From NCBI GenBank assembly GCA_022606135.1, contig JABYQN010000004.1:2728001-2792000 (forward strand): a DNA stretch of 64,000 bases, given 5' to 3'. The notes under the pieces are model-generated. The model was not told the DNA's origin and did not search any database. It saw only the letters and a program-made list of their open reading frames with translations. This document shows positions 11,954 to 24,000 of this stretch, piece after piece. Position 1 is the first letter of the stretch, and each line of letters starts with the position of its first letter. The translations under genes and the position numbers were made by a program. Source of the stretch: Fomes fomentarius. Lineage: Eukaryota; Basidiomycota; Agaricomycetes; Polyporales; Polyporaceae.

Positions 11954-12265
11954 CTACGCCATGAACTCGCACAGCTGCGCGATGTGGGCGTCCTGTCGCG
12001 CTTGACAATCGCTGCATGAACGATGGTACTTCGCATGTACTCCCCAGCCTGTTTGATAGTGTATCAGTGATTTTATTCCAACACGAGATACAAGACGGGA
12101 GTGCACAAACCTCAAGTACTTGTCGGTCTGCTTCCCACGTGCGGTTGAGCAGGCTCTCCAGCACAATCTACACCACACGAGCTCTTGCTCGCTTGCACTA
12201 AGGATTGCAACAGCGATGCAGAACAGGGACGTCCACACCGTCGACCATGAACACGTCTCAAGTTT
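11954..12265 (-). pseudogene. Fragment of TBC RabGAP gene (3' end only)
   Basis: Degenerate copy of the last two exons of the TBC gene at 20755-24729. It keeps the terminal stretch ending LREFMA-stop and part of the post-TBC helix that reads FRIAFAILRTNEQEL in the intact gene, but the frame is broken and nothing upstream of the last exons is present. It was carried here with the shortened DUF4139 gene by segmental duplication. Confidence 0.75.
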
Positions 12266-12270
12266 CATAT

Positions 12271-12792
12271 TATTGAATTTCGAAAATACACGACAAACAC
12301 GATCTCTTTCTCCTTCCTTGCCACGGGTGGTTCGACACTTTTCAGATTTCAACATAAGCGATAACGATGTCGAAGCACTGATTTTAATCTCGCGCAACGC
12401 AGACGTTGGTGGGTGCATGTTGGGCGAGATAGGGGCGTCGGAGGAGACTCGGAGTGATGGCCAGACGGTCTGATATCGATTCGAGTAGAGACTGTAGTAG
12501 TCGCGAGGATAAGATACGATGGAGTGCGCACAGCACACCGTCGCGAGTTCGATAGAACATACGAGTCGGGGGATGATGGTGAAAAGCGAAGGAAAAGGGG
12601 GGGAGGGAGTGGAATTGGATATGTCGGAAAGCGGCGTCGCTAAGGGACCTGGTTACCGAACTAGGAATGTCCATGTACGAAAAAGGGAACGTTAGCGCTC
12701 TCGTACTTGGAAGTCCAAACCCGAGCAATAAGTACGAGTACTCTACTGAGTACTACCACAATGACTGATTCCACTTACAGTTACATCCATCG
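12271..12792. other. Intergenic between TBC fragment and copy B
   Basis: No gene supported. A G-rich run is present near 12592-12612. This may mark the far edge of the segmental duplication. Confidence 0.3.
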
Positions 12793-14767
12793 TCACCCTT
12801 GGCTCGGAAGGTGTGTAGTCACGTAGTTCATCGACGCGATCAGGTCCGCCGGGGCAGCAGCAGTGGTGCCGGCGCCGAAGAACCATATCGCAAGTTCTTC
12901 CTCTCCGATGCCGAGCAGGACGTTGCCTATAATGCCACCAAGAACGGCACCAGCGGGCCCTCCGACAATCGTCGCCCGCCCGACGCCCAGTGTTCCATTC
13001 ACAATGGCGCGCGACCAGGACCCCACCTGCTGCGTGAGCTCCTCTCTCCAGGCCTCCGCAATGTTGCTGGAATACACCGACATCCCTACCCCGATCGCCA
13101 GCACGGCCTTGCTCACGGTATTAACACTTCTGAGTGTCCCGATGATGGACGTATGGACCCGACCGGCACGCTCGATCGCTCGGACAGATACCTATGATGA
13201 GCCCGGAGGTTAGAGTCGCAGGCAATATATCACGGAGTAGGGCAACAGGCCGTCACTTACTGCGCTCGCTTGGTCCGGAGTGAGAGCCGCGAACATCTTC
13301 GAGAACTGCTCCGTAGCATTCTTCTCGAGGTAGGACTGGTACGATCCACCCGCCGACTTGATCGTCTGCGCGATGATGGGGCCCGCGGGGACCGGCGTAG
13401 ACTTCCTCCGCGTGAGGATGAGAAAATTCTTGCGGATCGCATGAGCGGCCTCTGCACCCTCCGCTGCCGTCCGCGTCCCGGAAGTGACGTCCGCCACGAT
13501 TGCGCTCGCGGCTTTCGTGACAGCCTGAGTGTAGTTGGTTCGAACTGCAGCGTCCGTCAGGAACCACTCCGACCAGATCAACGCCGTTCCCTTGAGCGCG
13601 AATAGGGCGTTATCGAGCCCTGCCCTAGCGCTCACGGTCGAATGAGGATGGATCTTGACATAGACACCGTGGAGCGGGTTGAACCTTTCGCTCTCCGGCC
13701 ACTCCGTGGGTTCTGTCTGAACTGACATCTTTTGGAATCCGTGGGTGTTGAAAGCGACGATGTTAGGGTTCTGGCGGGCCTCGGTGACAAGCGCGACCAC
13801 ATCCGTAGTGGTCGGCATATGAATATCGGCACCCGAGGAGTCGAGTCCCGGAAGAAATACGAAGTCGGGCCAGCCGTTCCTAACGTACGTCTCCTTGGTG
13901 GGGGTGTCGAACTCGCTAGCATTCGTCAGGGGGAAGACAATTTTGTCTTTGATGAAGGCGTTAGTATTGAAGCCAGCAGCCAGTGCTTGCTGACTGGACG
14001 ATACGACGAGCGCGGGCACGTTGTCTATCGCCTCGGTCTGTTGACGGATGTCGTTTCCGTCAGAGTCGACATAAGGGTAGAAGATGTATCCGGGAAAATC
14101 GGTGCGGATGTAGATCCCATCTAGACTGCCAGTATTGGCCCCGGCGCCAGGGACGAGCGGATATTTGACCCACGACATGACGCTGCCTTCGGTGGTAAAG
14201 GCGGCGGGAACCAGATCCAGATTGTCACCGTAACGAGTGGCGACTGCGCGCTCAAGTGCGCTCGCAGTGCTGACGTTGGTGATTTGTCCGATGATCTCGC
14301 CCTCTGCGGAGTCCTGGTCTACCATGGATGCGATGCCACCATTTGTCGGGTGCCATAAGGCAAGTGCAACTTTGTGGACACTCACTTTGAAAAAATTGCC
14401 AACCGGGATACTCGACGCGAACATAAAGGTTGCAGTTCAGGCTTGGCTGGAACTCGTTGTAGTCGAGAACGCTCCATGCTTTGAACCAGCCGTTTGTGTT
14501 GAAGGCGTAAATCGCGTGTCCGATATTTTGAATGGCCGCTTCTTTGAGACCGTCGATGTTACCCTGCAGCTCCGGGAGGTAGGCCACGTCGTGGCCAGAT
14601 ACATCGTATCCAGAGAAGCGAACAAAGGCACCGTCTTGGACACCGCTAGGAGCAACGGTACGCGGCGACATTGATGTGGCGAAGACGAGGGTCGCCTGAT
14701 GAACGATGAAGAGGACAAGAACCAGACCGTGACTGTGTCTCCTGACCGTGTCGATCGTGACAGTCAT
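12793..14767 (-). CDS. PAN-like/glycine-zipper protein, copy B (intact)
   Basis: Exons 14767-14386, 14318-13261 and 13191-12793 give 1839 nt (612 aa) with good splice sites (GTGAGT and GTAAGT donors). The first 32 residues include VLVLFIVHQATLVFA, a plausible signal peptide or anchor; without it the protein would start at 14671. Three PAN-like repeats occupy about residues 45-120, 160-250 and 260-320 (AFNTNGWFK, AGFNTNAFIK, AFNTHGFQKM). A helical stretch with WSEWFLTDAAVRTNYTQAV follows at about 380-480, then AVLAIGVGMSVYS and a glycine zipper (GGPAGAVLGGIIGNVLLGIG) near 550-580, and the tail ADLIASMNYV. It is the only copy fully open from start to stop. A carbohydrate- or protein-binding head with a membrane-inserting tail is an inference from the layout; no enzyme motif is seen. 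Confidence 0.75.
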
Positions 14768-14872
14768 GGTGGTGAATGACGATGTGGGCTGATGACTTGG
14801 CTAAGGTTGGCTTAGGGCTCTTGCTGAGTGAGAAGAGGGACGACGACTCACAAAGCAATGTGAGCCTCCCCA

Positions 14873-14878
14873 TTTATA
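14873..14878 (-). promoter_or_regulatory. TATA box of copy B
   Basis: Minus-strand TATAAA about 105 bp upstream of the ATG at 14767. The geometry matches copy A. Confidence 0.5.
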
Positions 14879-15609
14879 CGGTGCTCTACTAATCAGGAAA
14901 AACCTTATTCTCTGATCAAGGAGCACTGATGAATAAGAGTCGCTAACGTGTCTCACCAGTGATCAAGGTGACGAACCACCTTAGAATATGTCGAATGTCC
15001 ACCAGAGTTACCATGCACATGCAGCATTTTTATTAATCCACTGGAATACCGTCAGCAGTTCGCGATACAGTGTCGAAGGACGAACGCACTTTGGTTTTGC
15101 ACTGAAGTCTCCTCGCACCTGCCCTTAAGCTTTCGGCAACTTGCGGGAGGCCGAGGGATCCAAGCGCCCATGCTGAACTCCGTTTTACATCTCAACTGTC
15201 GTCGCTGTCGCTCCTCGTCTCCACTCCCTATCCGGGCTCAGTTATCCCTCTATCACATCCTGCCTTCGACAATATCAATATGTCCATATGTTTCCTACTT
15301 CGAGCAATGTGTTGAAATGTTTCGCTTGGGGTTACTGCCAACTGTGTCATGATTAACAGTCGGATGCATCGAGTGTGGCAGATAATAGGGTCACGATGGG
15401 CTGCACAATGTCACCAATGTGCTTCTTCGCCAGCCCTGGAGGAGATTGGATGCGAGAATATCTGACTGGCGTGGTTATTAGCTAATGATCGATCAACGCT
15501 GAGTGAAGTACAAAGAGGTTCCCGTACACTAATCGCTTGAAGCTGGGTAACACTGACAGAGTGACAGAACTTCAGAATTGCCAAAGCACAGGGACGTTTC
15601 GAACTCAGG
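14879..15609. other. Intergenic between copies B and C
   Basis: About 730 bp. No coding features recognised. Confidence 0.3.
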
Positions 15610-17886
15610 TCATTGTGGAAGGTTCAGAGCCACGTAATTCATCAAATGGATCAAGTCCGCCGGATTAGCAGCGTTGGTTGGGATCATCTCATCGTTCACA
15701 GAAATCCACACAATCGTTGCTAGCACCTAAAAGGAAAGTCTGAGGTGAGCAAACAACCTAGCGCAGCACAGTTACTCCCGGGGTGCAAGCGTCACCTTGG
15801 AGTCGACACTGCATCCTTGACCTCTATCGGTTCCTGATGCTCCCATTGGACCATCCCTCAACATGTCTTCCACGGCCGCGTCTTCGTCCCAGTCGCCGAC
15901 CAAGCAGGCAACGTGCCTCATACGGAGGTAGTGTGTGTGAGTTCCGGACTGCGCGTATCGCTCGCGGACAGCACGTCGGACCCTATCAAGCTTGCAGTGA
16001 AAAAGATCCACAGCACCGCGAGATGAGCTACCTCCGAAGAACCAACTTGCGAGGCCTTTTTCTCCGATCCCGCGCAGTGCATTGCCTATGATGCCGGCGA
16101 GGACTGCACCAGCGGGCCCTCCAGATGTTTCCGCCACCCCGACACCTGGCATTCCGTTCACTATGGAACGAGCCCAGGATCTCACTTGTCTCGTGAGCTT
16201 CTCCTTCCAGGCCTCCGCAACAGTGACCGAATACACGGACATCCCCACCCCGATCGCCAGTACTGCCCTGCTTACTTCGTCGACACGCCTGAGCACACCG
16301 ATGACAGATGTGTTGGCCCGACTCGTGCTCTCGAGAGTGTTCACGGAGACCTGCGAGCAGAATGACCATGAGAGACGGCACCCAAACATCATCACTATCC
16401 AATGGGTTTGGGCTATCACTCACCACGCTCGCTTGGCTCGGAGTGAGATTTGCGAATCCTTGCGAGAACTGCTGCATGGCACTTTGCTCGAGGTAGGACT
16501 GGTATGACCCGCCCGCCGACTTGATCGTCTGCACGATGTTGGGGCCTGCGGTGATCGGCGTACGCTTCCTCCGCGTGATGATGAGATAATTCTTGCGGAT
16601 CGCATGAGCGGCCTCTGCACCCTCCGCTGCCGTCCGCGTCCCGGAAGTGACGTCCGCCACGATCGCGTCCGCGGCCTTCGTGACGGCCTGAGTGTAGTTG
16701 GTTCGAACTCCAGCGTCCGTCAGGAACCACTCCGACCAGATCAAGGCCGTTCCCTTGAGCGCGAACAGGGCGTTATCAAGCCCTGCCCTAGCGCTCACGG
16801 TCGAATGAGGATGGATCTTGACATAGACACCGTGGAGCGGGTTGAACCTTTCTTTCACCGGCCACTCCCTGGGCTCCGTCTGGACCGTCTTCTTCTGCCA
16901 TCCGTGGGTGTTGAACGCGACGATGTCAGGGTTCTGGCGCGCCTCGGTGACGAGCGCGACCACATCTGTAGTGGTTGGCCTATGGAGATCGCCACCTGGG
17001 GAGTCGAGTCCCGGAAGGAATACGAAGTCGGGCCACCCATGTCTAGCGTACGTCCCTTGGGTCGGAGTACTGAACGATGGAACGCTGGTCAGCGGAAAGA
17101 CGATCTTCTTCTTGATGAAGGCATTCGTATTGAAGCCAGCGCCCAGCGCCTCCTGGTTGCAGGACACGACGAGTGTGGGCACGTTGTTCATGGACTCTGT
17201 CTGCCGACGGATATCATTCATGTTAGAGTCGACACTGGGATAGTAAGTGTATCCGGGGAAGTCGGTGCGAATGTAGATGCCATCGAGGCTGGCGGGGTTG
17301 GCTCCCGGGCCGCGAACGAGAGGATATTTGACTCGCGACCTGACGACGCCGGCCGTGGTAAACGCGGCAGGGATCAACTCCAGATTGTCCCCGTAACGGA
17401 CGGTGACGGCTCGCTCGAGGGCGGTCGCAGTGCTAACGTCGGTGATACGCTCAATGACCTCCCCTTCGGAGGAATCCTGGTCTACCGTTACAATGGCATT
17501 ATTCATTTGTCGGACCGGGCTGGGCAGCTTCGCTGACACTCACTTTGGAAGAATTGCCAACCGGGATACTCGACGCGAACGTAAAGGTCGCAGTTAGGAT
17601 TCGGCTTGAACTGGCTGTAATCGAGAACGCTCCAGGCTTTGAACCAGCCGAGTGTGTTGAAAGCGTAGACGAGATGTCCAACGTGATTGAGAGCTGCGTC
17701 TTTGAGTTCGTCGACCTTTCCTTCCAGTTCGGGGAGGTAGACCACGTCGTGAGTAGGAACATCATGTCCTGAGAAGCGAACAAAGGCGCCATCTCGTACA
17801 CCGCTATAGGCTACGGAAGGCAACATGGTGACAGAAAGATGAACAAGGGTGCTTAGTCGTCGAAGGATGGAGCAATAAAGGAGCAA
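15610..17886 (-). CDS. PAN-like/glycine-zipper protein, copy C (altered 3' end)
   Basis: Exons 17886-17544 and 17481-16424, then an exon starting at 16350. The body is very close to copy A (GVRDGAFVRFSG, AFNTLGWFK, YPSVDSNMNDI, AFNTHGWQKK) and has CAG where copy A has a stop. The leader from 17886 is hydrophobic and could be a signal peptide; a start at 17826 would match copy A. After the zipper (GGPAGAVLAGIIGNALRGIG) and SWFFGG, the sequence departs from its sisters for about 300 bp. One frame stays open to a stop at 15772. The family tail (NPADLIHLMNYVALNLP) reappears only at 15610-15680, behind a good branch/acceptor-like stretch ending at 15728. Either an intron was gained or DNA was inserted, so the true C terminus is uncertain. 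Confidence 0.68.
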
Positions 17887-18569
17887 TAACGTTGCGAGCG
17901 ATGATACTCCTTGCCTGTGCGTGTATCGCCATGAGGAAGAAGTCGGAGAAGAGAAGCAGTCGGGAATGGCGAGGGGTCGGCCCGTCGATATATCTTCGAA
18001 ATATGTTGATAGATTTGATTTCTGCCGTTCAATATGCCGATCGCTCGCGATGACTGGAAGTCAAGTACGGTAGACAGACAGCCTAAGGCAAGAGGCTCAA
18101 GGACCAAAACCAACCTGAATAAGTATGTCGCGGTAGAAGTCAAACTTCCAGTGACCTTGAGACATACTAGATCACGACCCGCATTTTTCAGACACCCAAT
18201 ATAGGGCTTTGAGACGAGGGGGTGGGGCAAAACAGCTGTAAGTTGTGCATGCATGGATCAGGCTTGCTGAGTCGCTGCCAGTCTGAGTGACGGCGTCTGC
18301 CAAACAAATCAAGCGCTCGTAATATTTTATAAGGCGTAGCGCCGAGTAGGTACGTCGTTCCTCCTACTACTAGTCTGCGATCACCAGTGCGTTTCTCGCC
18401 ACAGGATATAGGAGATGCTAGGGAAATGAATACATCAGGTACCAGTGCGCGGGGTTATTGTCATCGCTCTTCATCTACCCATGCGCTTAGGTATGCTCAC
18501 TCCCAGTCGGCCTGAATATTGGTAGCTATAATACCTAATCGCAGGCCGATCAGCTCTGCTCAACTCTGG
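17887..18569. other. Intergenic between copy C and duplication copy 2
   Basis: About 680 bp without recognisable genes. It is the upstream region of copy C (minus). Confidence 0.3.
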
Positions 18570-21095
18570 CCTGCAGCACTGCAATGGCTGTGAGCATCCG
18601 AATCCTCAAGCAGCGCCCCAGCGCATAAGGATGTCCAATGCGTGGTACACGCGGAGGCCTGAAGGCTTTCGAAGTTCGAAGCACGGATTCAGACATCTGG
18701 TTAGTAGGCGATGCTACTGAACCTAATATCTCTGACGCCCCGCAGCGAGTATATGATGTCGTTCTGCACCCAAGTACTGCACCCTCGTCCTGAATACCTT
18801 CACTCCATCTACTAGCAGCCCACCTACTCATAGGATTCCATGTCCCAATTCACTAGCAGCTCAAGTCTTCATATCATCACTGCCTCGGCCAAGAACACCA
18901 AATCGGTGAAACTGTACAGGTCAAGGAGGCTGGCGGAGGTCACACATACTTTGCCAGTGCATCTCAAGGTCGGTCTTACCATGCTACTAAAAACCCAAGT
19001 GTTTTGTTGACAATGACCTGATCTCGACATGGTTACAGAAAGGGGTAAATGTTGTCGAGTTGCGTGGAGTATCTGCCAAGATCGTGAACAAGCTAGTGAT
19101 GCCCGTCGCATGCTCATTTCAAGACCCCGATGCCCAACCTCCTCATCAATTTGAACATATGGCGAATACTCGAATCAGGTTGACCGGCATACAACCTGAG
19201 GGCTCTACTATCCGTATCACCGTAGTATCCGACAGCATCTACCGGCAGGACGTGTTTGTGTCGTACTGTGAGTTCTACTTTTGTGTAGCCTTCATTTCCT
19301 GCATAACAAACCCACCCGTGGATCTGAAGACCTCGGACCCATTCCGTCGTGGGACCCATATTCCGAGTTCCATGCCATGACCACAGCCAGCCCTAAGGGC
19401 CGCACCCTTCCGTCGATCGTGACCATACATCGCTGCGCAATATTCGAAAAACACACGGGCGAGAACTGGGACGGCGAAAAGTTCCCAGTAATCATCGCAG
19501 ATGGTTACCCCCCACCGCTCGCGACCGTTGCGGAGGCTACGACATCCAGCTTGTCCACAACTGTGGCAACATCGATACTGAAGTTTACCTGGAACGTGGT
19601 GAGCGGGATACTCGGGATCGCCGAGGCGCATGCCGGCGAACTGCCTCTGGCCCTTCGTGCCCCGGCTCCCGGTGGCGGCCTCTTTCAGTCGTGCCAGCTT
19701 CCGCCCCTTTCTGGCAACGGGTCTGCAACGCCAAGGAGGAATGAAGACAATGACTCAAACATGCCGCTGTTGGTCACCCCAGGCGCGTTGCAGCCGCGTG
19801 ACGGTGCTGCGGCCTCTCGCTGGAACAGGGAATACGCAGGTCGCGAAGTAGTGCTAATCGCGGTCATGAGTTTCCCCGCACAGTACGAGCGTGTGCTCTC
19901 CCTCAACGACTTCACGACGTCCATTCGCGGAGGGCCTGCCATCACGGTCGAGTGCACCATTCACAACATGTGGGAGGATGTCCTGACCTTTCCAGAGGGC
20001 AGCCCCGCCAGTATTTTTGTCGACGGAAAACGCGTCGACGTCAAGGGCGTGAGTCCTCTTTCGCTTCCCGCGGTGTCCGAGCTGATTCTATGCGCTAGCC
20101 ACAAGAGCTGTACCCCATACGCAAGGGCGGCTCGAGGACCTTTTCCTTGGGCGTGGACCGCAAGCTCCCGGTTGAATACACGATCACCTTCCCTTCCCTC
20201 GAGACGTCGAGTCACCGAGCATCTACACTCGGTCGCCCCGACCTCCTGCACACGGATGATGATCCACTGGAATTGCCTGCCGAACATATCTCGGCCACCA
20301 TCTCCAATGAGAACCCATTCCCCGTTTCCGGGATCATTCTCCGCGATGTGGTTTCGGGGGAGAGGCCGCTTAAGAGCCTCATCTGCACAACCCACTGGCG
20401 ATCAATCAACTGCATCGACCCGGCGGTGGGTTTCGGAGACAGGGTCGTGTTGCCCAGTATCCCGGCTCACGCAGAGATCTTGCTCGACATTGAATGGTTC
20501 GCTTGCTGATGCCACCCAGGGTTGACCGGGCGCCCAACTCTAGTAGTAGCCACCAATGTCGAGATTCGAGAGTGGTACGTGCTCTCTCAGGTTGACATGT
20601 TCGCCACGACCTCCCCCGGCCGCATCCGGTTTCTCGTATTTAACGATCGCCTGTATTGAATGCTGTCGTGTATGTTGTACATTGCTGATACCGTGGATGC
20701 CCCCAGATCGCCCCTCTAGTCCATTAGTCCAGATAGTATAGTGAGTTAGATAGGTCTACGCCATGCACTCGCGCAGCTGCGCGATGTGTGCGCCCCGTCG
20801 CTTGACGATCTCCACATGTACAATCGTACTTCGCAAGTCCGCCTCAGCCTATCGATAGTGTGTCACTGCATCAGCGATCATAGTCCAACACGAGTTGCAA
20901 GACGGGAGTGCACAAACCTGAAGTAGTCGGTCTGCCTCCCACATGCGATTGGGCAGGCTCTCCAGCGCAACGTACACCGCGGGTATCGACAAACACCGCA
21001 AGAGCTCTTGCTCGTTCGTACGAAGAATCGCAAAGGCGATGCGGAACAGAACGTCCACACCGTCGACCATGAACACGTCCCAAACTCTGAACAAG
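18570..21095 (+). repeat. Segmental duplication, copy 2 (with 9830-12270)
   Basis: Direct counterpart of 9830-12270. Here the TBC exons belong to an intact gene, which makes this the older location. Confidence 0.8.
18840..20509 (+). CDS. Shortened DUF4139-like protein, copy 2
   Basis: Exons 18840-18968, 19039-19267, 19330-20048 and 20099-20509 sum to 1488 nt (495 aa), with the same intron positions as copy 1. Shared blocks include TASAKNTKSVKLYRS, VVELRGVSAKIVNKL, HTGENWDGEKFPVIIADG and MSFPAQYERVLSLND. Exon 3 has about 30 extra residues (alanine/threonine/serine-rich, including WNVVSGILGIAEAHAG) that copy 1 lacks. The C terminus stops about 30 residues earlier than in copy 1, right after EILLDIEW. 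The third intron uses a less ideal acceptor in a rearranged stretch. It ends 245 bp before the convergent TBC gene. Probably functional, function unknown. Confidence 0.72.
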
Positions 21096-24000
21096 GTCTA
21101 TGGCGGACACTGCATGAGCATCAATCGCAAGCGGCAGTTACTTTGTACGCACCTCGACAGGCAGACAGTCTGTGAAGAGCGAGAGGAACCACGAAAAGCA
21201 GATAGCGCCCAGATCAACGCCCAACTCAGTAAGATGTGCGGAGAGCTTGGGCATGAGTTCTTGTACGTAGTCGAGGAGAACGAGTGGGCATGCACGAGAG
21301 CTGAGAAGAGAAGGCGAGAAGAAGTCTTCGGGTAAGATGCGCTCGATCATGGCGGAAAGGACCCAGAAGGCTTCCTCCTGATCGGCATGAACAAGGAGTA
21401 GTGTCGAGGTGACAAGGTTCATGCCTTGACAATACCCTACGGTAGGATTGCGCCTGGAGGAATCATGGTCAATGACTCAAATACTCCGTGCGACCAACGC
21501 AAGACTCACTTGCTGTAAGCCATCAACACCCTCCGCAACTTCTCCACCCCAGCGCCCGTCCGACCAAAGAAGATGTTCAATGGCATTGTGCGACACACAT
21601 CCTTGTCGATCTCCCTTACGACACTGCTCGCCATATCAACCTCCGCCAGCAAATCTGCAAACACGCCTGGTTCGCGCATCTCCAGCGCACCACTGCACTC
21701 CAGCCACGCCTTCGACCGATACGCCAGCGGGATGCCGTTCCTCACGAGCCTATCGAACTCCTTCTGGTCCTTGCTCGACGATAGACCGAACTGAGCGAAC
21801 CCGATCAGACCCTCGCTATGGTCGAGCTCCTCCGCTTCGTCTGCAATCCCCAGCCCGAGGAGCTGCGCGGCCCCGCCGACGATGGTCGTCCGGTTGCTCG
21901 AGTTAGCGGACTTGTTCGCCACCGTTTTGCTCCGGTTCTTCAGGAAGAGATCCCACTCTTTCCGCTGTGCTGATTGACGCTGGTCGTGGATGTCTGTGAG
22001 CTGGAGCAGGAGTCGTCGGATCGTGTTGCTGCAGATGTGTCGAGGGGTCTCGGAATCGACCGAGAGGACAGAGGAAGAGGACTTGATCGTGACAGCAGTG
22101 GTAGTCGACCCACTCATCAGTGTCGAGGTGCGTTTCATCCGTCTAGAAGAGGCCGGAGATGCCCCTCGCGAGCGCTGCGATGACGCAGACATAGAGTCAC
22201 CCATAGGCATGCTGCGCATAGTCGGGCGGGTGCTGGAGGAGTTCACGCTCATCGCGTCGGTGTTGTCCTCGCCATCGCAGTCGCACAGTTCCTTCACGAT
22301 TTCGATCGCAGAAACCGTCACATCTTCCTCCTCTTCCGGCCAGGTGTTGTCCTCCCGGCGGTCCGCGACCTTGATGCCCGTGAGGCATGCGGGTGCAGTG
22401 TTCTTGCACTCCTTGGCTCGTATGAGCAGCAAGGCGTCGTATCGCGCGACGTCGTAGATGAACCCGAAGCGGTCAGTCATTCCCTCGTGACTCTGCTCAT
22501 CTGCGTGAGCAGAGATGGAGGAGTCGCTGTCAGGCAAGGGTATCGAGAAGTGGAAGTCGCGCGCTGTGAGAGGGGTGTATTGCCGCGAAAGATACTGCGT
22601 CGGGGGTTTGGCGTTCACAGGGATGATCGACTCCAGCGGGACAGAGCCGGGCTTGTTGGTGGATGTCTGTGGAGATGTCACCGCGGCAGCTGGTTGCGCA
22701 GAATCCGTCGACGGGCTTTGCTTCGCGCCGTCTGGCCCAGCGGGAGGTTTCTTCTGTTGTTGTATGGCGAACGACCCAAAGAGAGGGGACGCAAACGCAG
22801 GAAGGTTGATGCTGGGTTTACGACTCTTCGGAGTACGACGTCCAACCTGCGCAGCGTTCAACGTACGAGAGGGCACCGGGGTACTCTCGACATCCACAGT
22901 AAGCGCAGCTCGCGGGTCATGCCTCTCGCTGCCACCCATTCTCTCTTTTCGCTCCTTTGGACGTTCCCGGAAGTCAAGTCCGCCTTCACGAGCATTCCGC
23001 ACGAGCTCGAAAGCCATCTGGGCGATGACTGGACTAGTTTCTCGACCTTGGTCAGAGAGCACACTGCTGGCGTCTGTCGTCATGACTCTTGTCGCTTGTA
23101 TGATTGCACGAAGCGACGAGCCCTGAGGTGGTTTCTCGTCCGGTAGTACAACACTTGGGACGGGGGATCTGAGGTGGGATGATGAAGCGACCCTTGAGAG
23201 GTCTGAGTGAAGCGTGGTAGGGGAGAGGAGAGGGCTATTCGACGGCGAGACATGAGCAGACCTGGTAGATAAGCTGTCGCGTCGCTCCTCGACACCGCTG
23301 ACGTCAGTGACAGACATGTTCCGCCGATTCTTGGCTGCCAATGAACTCGACGACGATGACGCCCCAGGGTTGAGTATTGAGAACCCAAGCGTTCCGAAGA
23401 CACTTCGCGTGGGTTTGCGCTTCGTCGTGGCCGTGTTTGGGGTACTTGGCACAGATTGGGCAGACGATATACCATTGCTGGGTAAAGTAACTGATGATGT
23501 TTCCTTGCCCGACTCAGAATTGTCCTCGGCAGGAGGGAACGGTACGGGAGGGGTTTTGCTCTTGCCCTTAGGCTTGACCCACCAAGTACCCACCCAATCA
23601 CCGAACAAGGGCTTCTCAGCCTTTGTGGCGGCACCTCCCGGGTCGTCGCTTGCGGGTGGATTTGCGACTTCTTGAATCTGTGTGTCCTCTGCATCCTTGA
23701 CTTTCACCGCAGATAATGAACCTCTGGCACTAGCGGAGACGGGCGAAGCGGGCGCAACTGCAAGAGTCACGACGGTGGTGGGGGTCGGGGTCGGGGAGGA
23801 ACGTCAAGTAGAGAAGCCATGGGTGTAACGTCGTCTTTAGGAACGCTGCACGAGACCGGGACCTCGTCTTCTATGGCTTCGGTCAACGACTCGGTCAAGG
23901 ACTGCGGCGCGCGTCATTCAAGACGAAGAACGAGCAAAAGATGTTGGTGCTCACCATGAGGCTCTGCTGCCGCTCCATCCTGTGCACTTGATGTGTACTT

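Larger units (their letters stand above)
9830..12270 (+). repeat. Segmental duplication, copy 1 (with 18570-21095)
   Basis: Direct repeat of about 2.4 kb shared with 18570-21095. The similarity starts in a short non-coding leader (about 9840-9960 against 18590-18720), continues through the shortened DUF4139 gene, and ends in the 3' exons of a TBC gene. Here the TBC part is only a fragment, so this is the derived copy. Confidence 0.8.
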
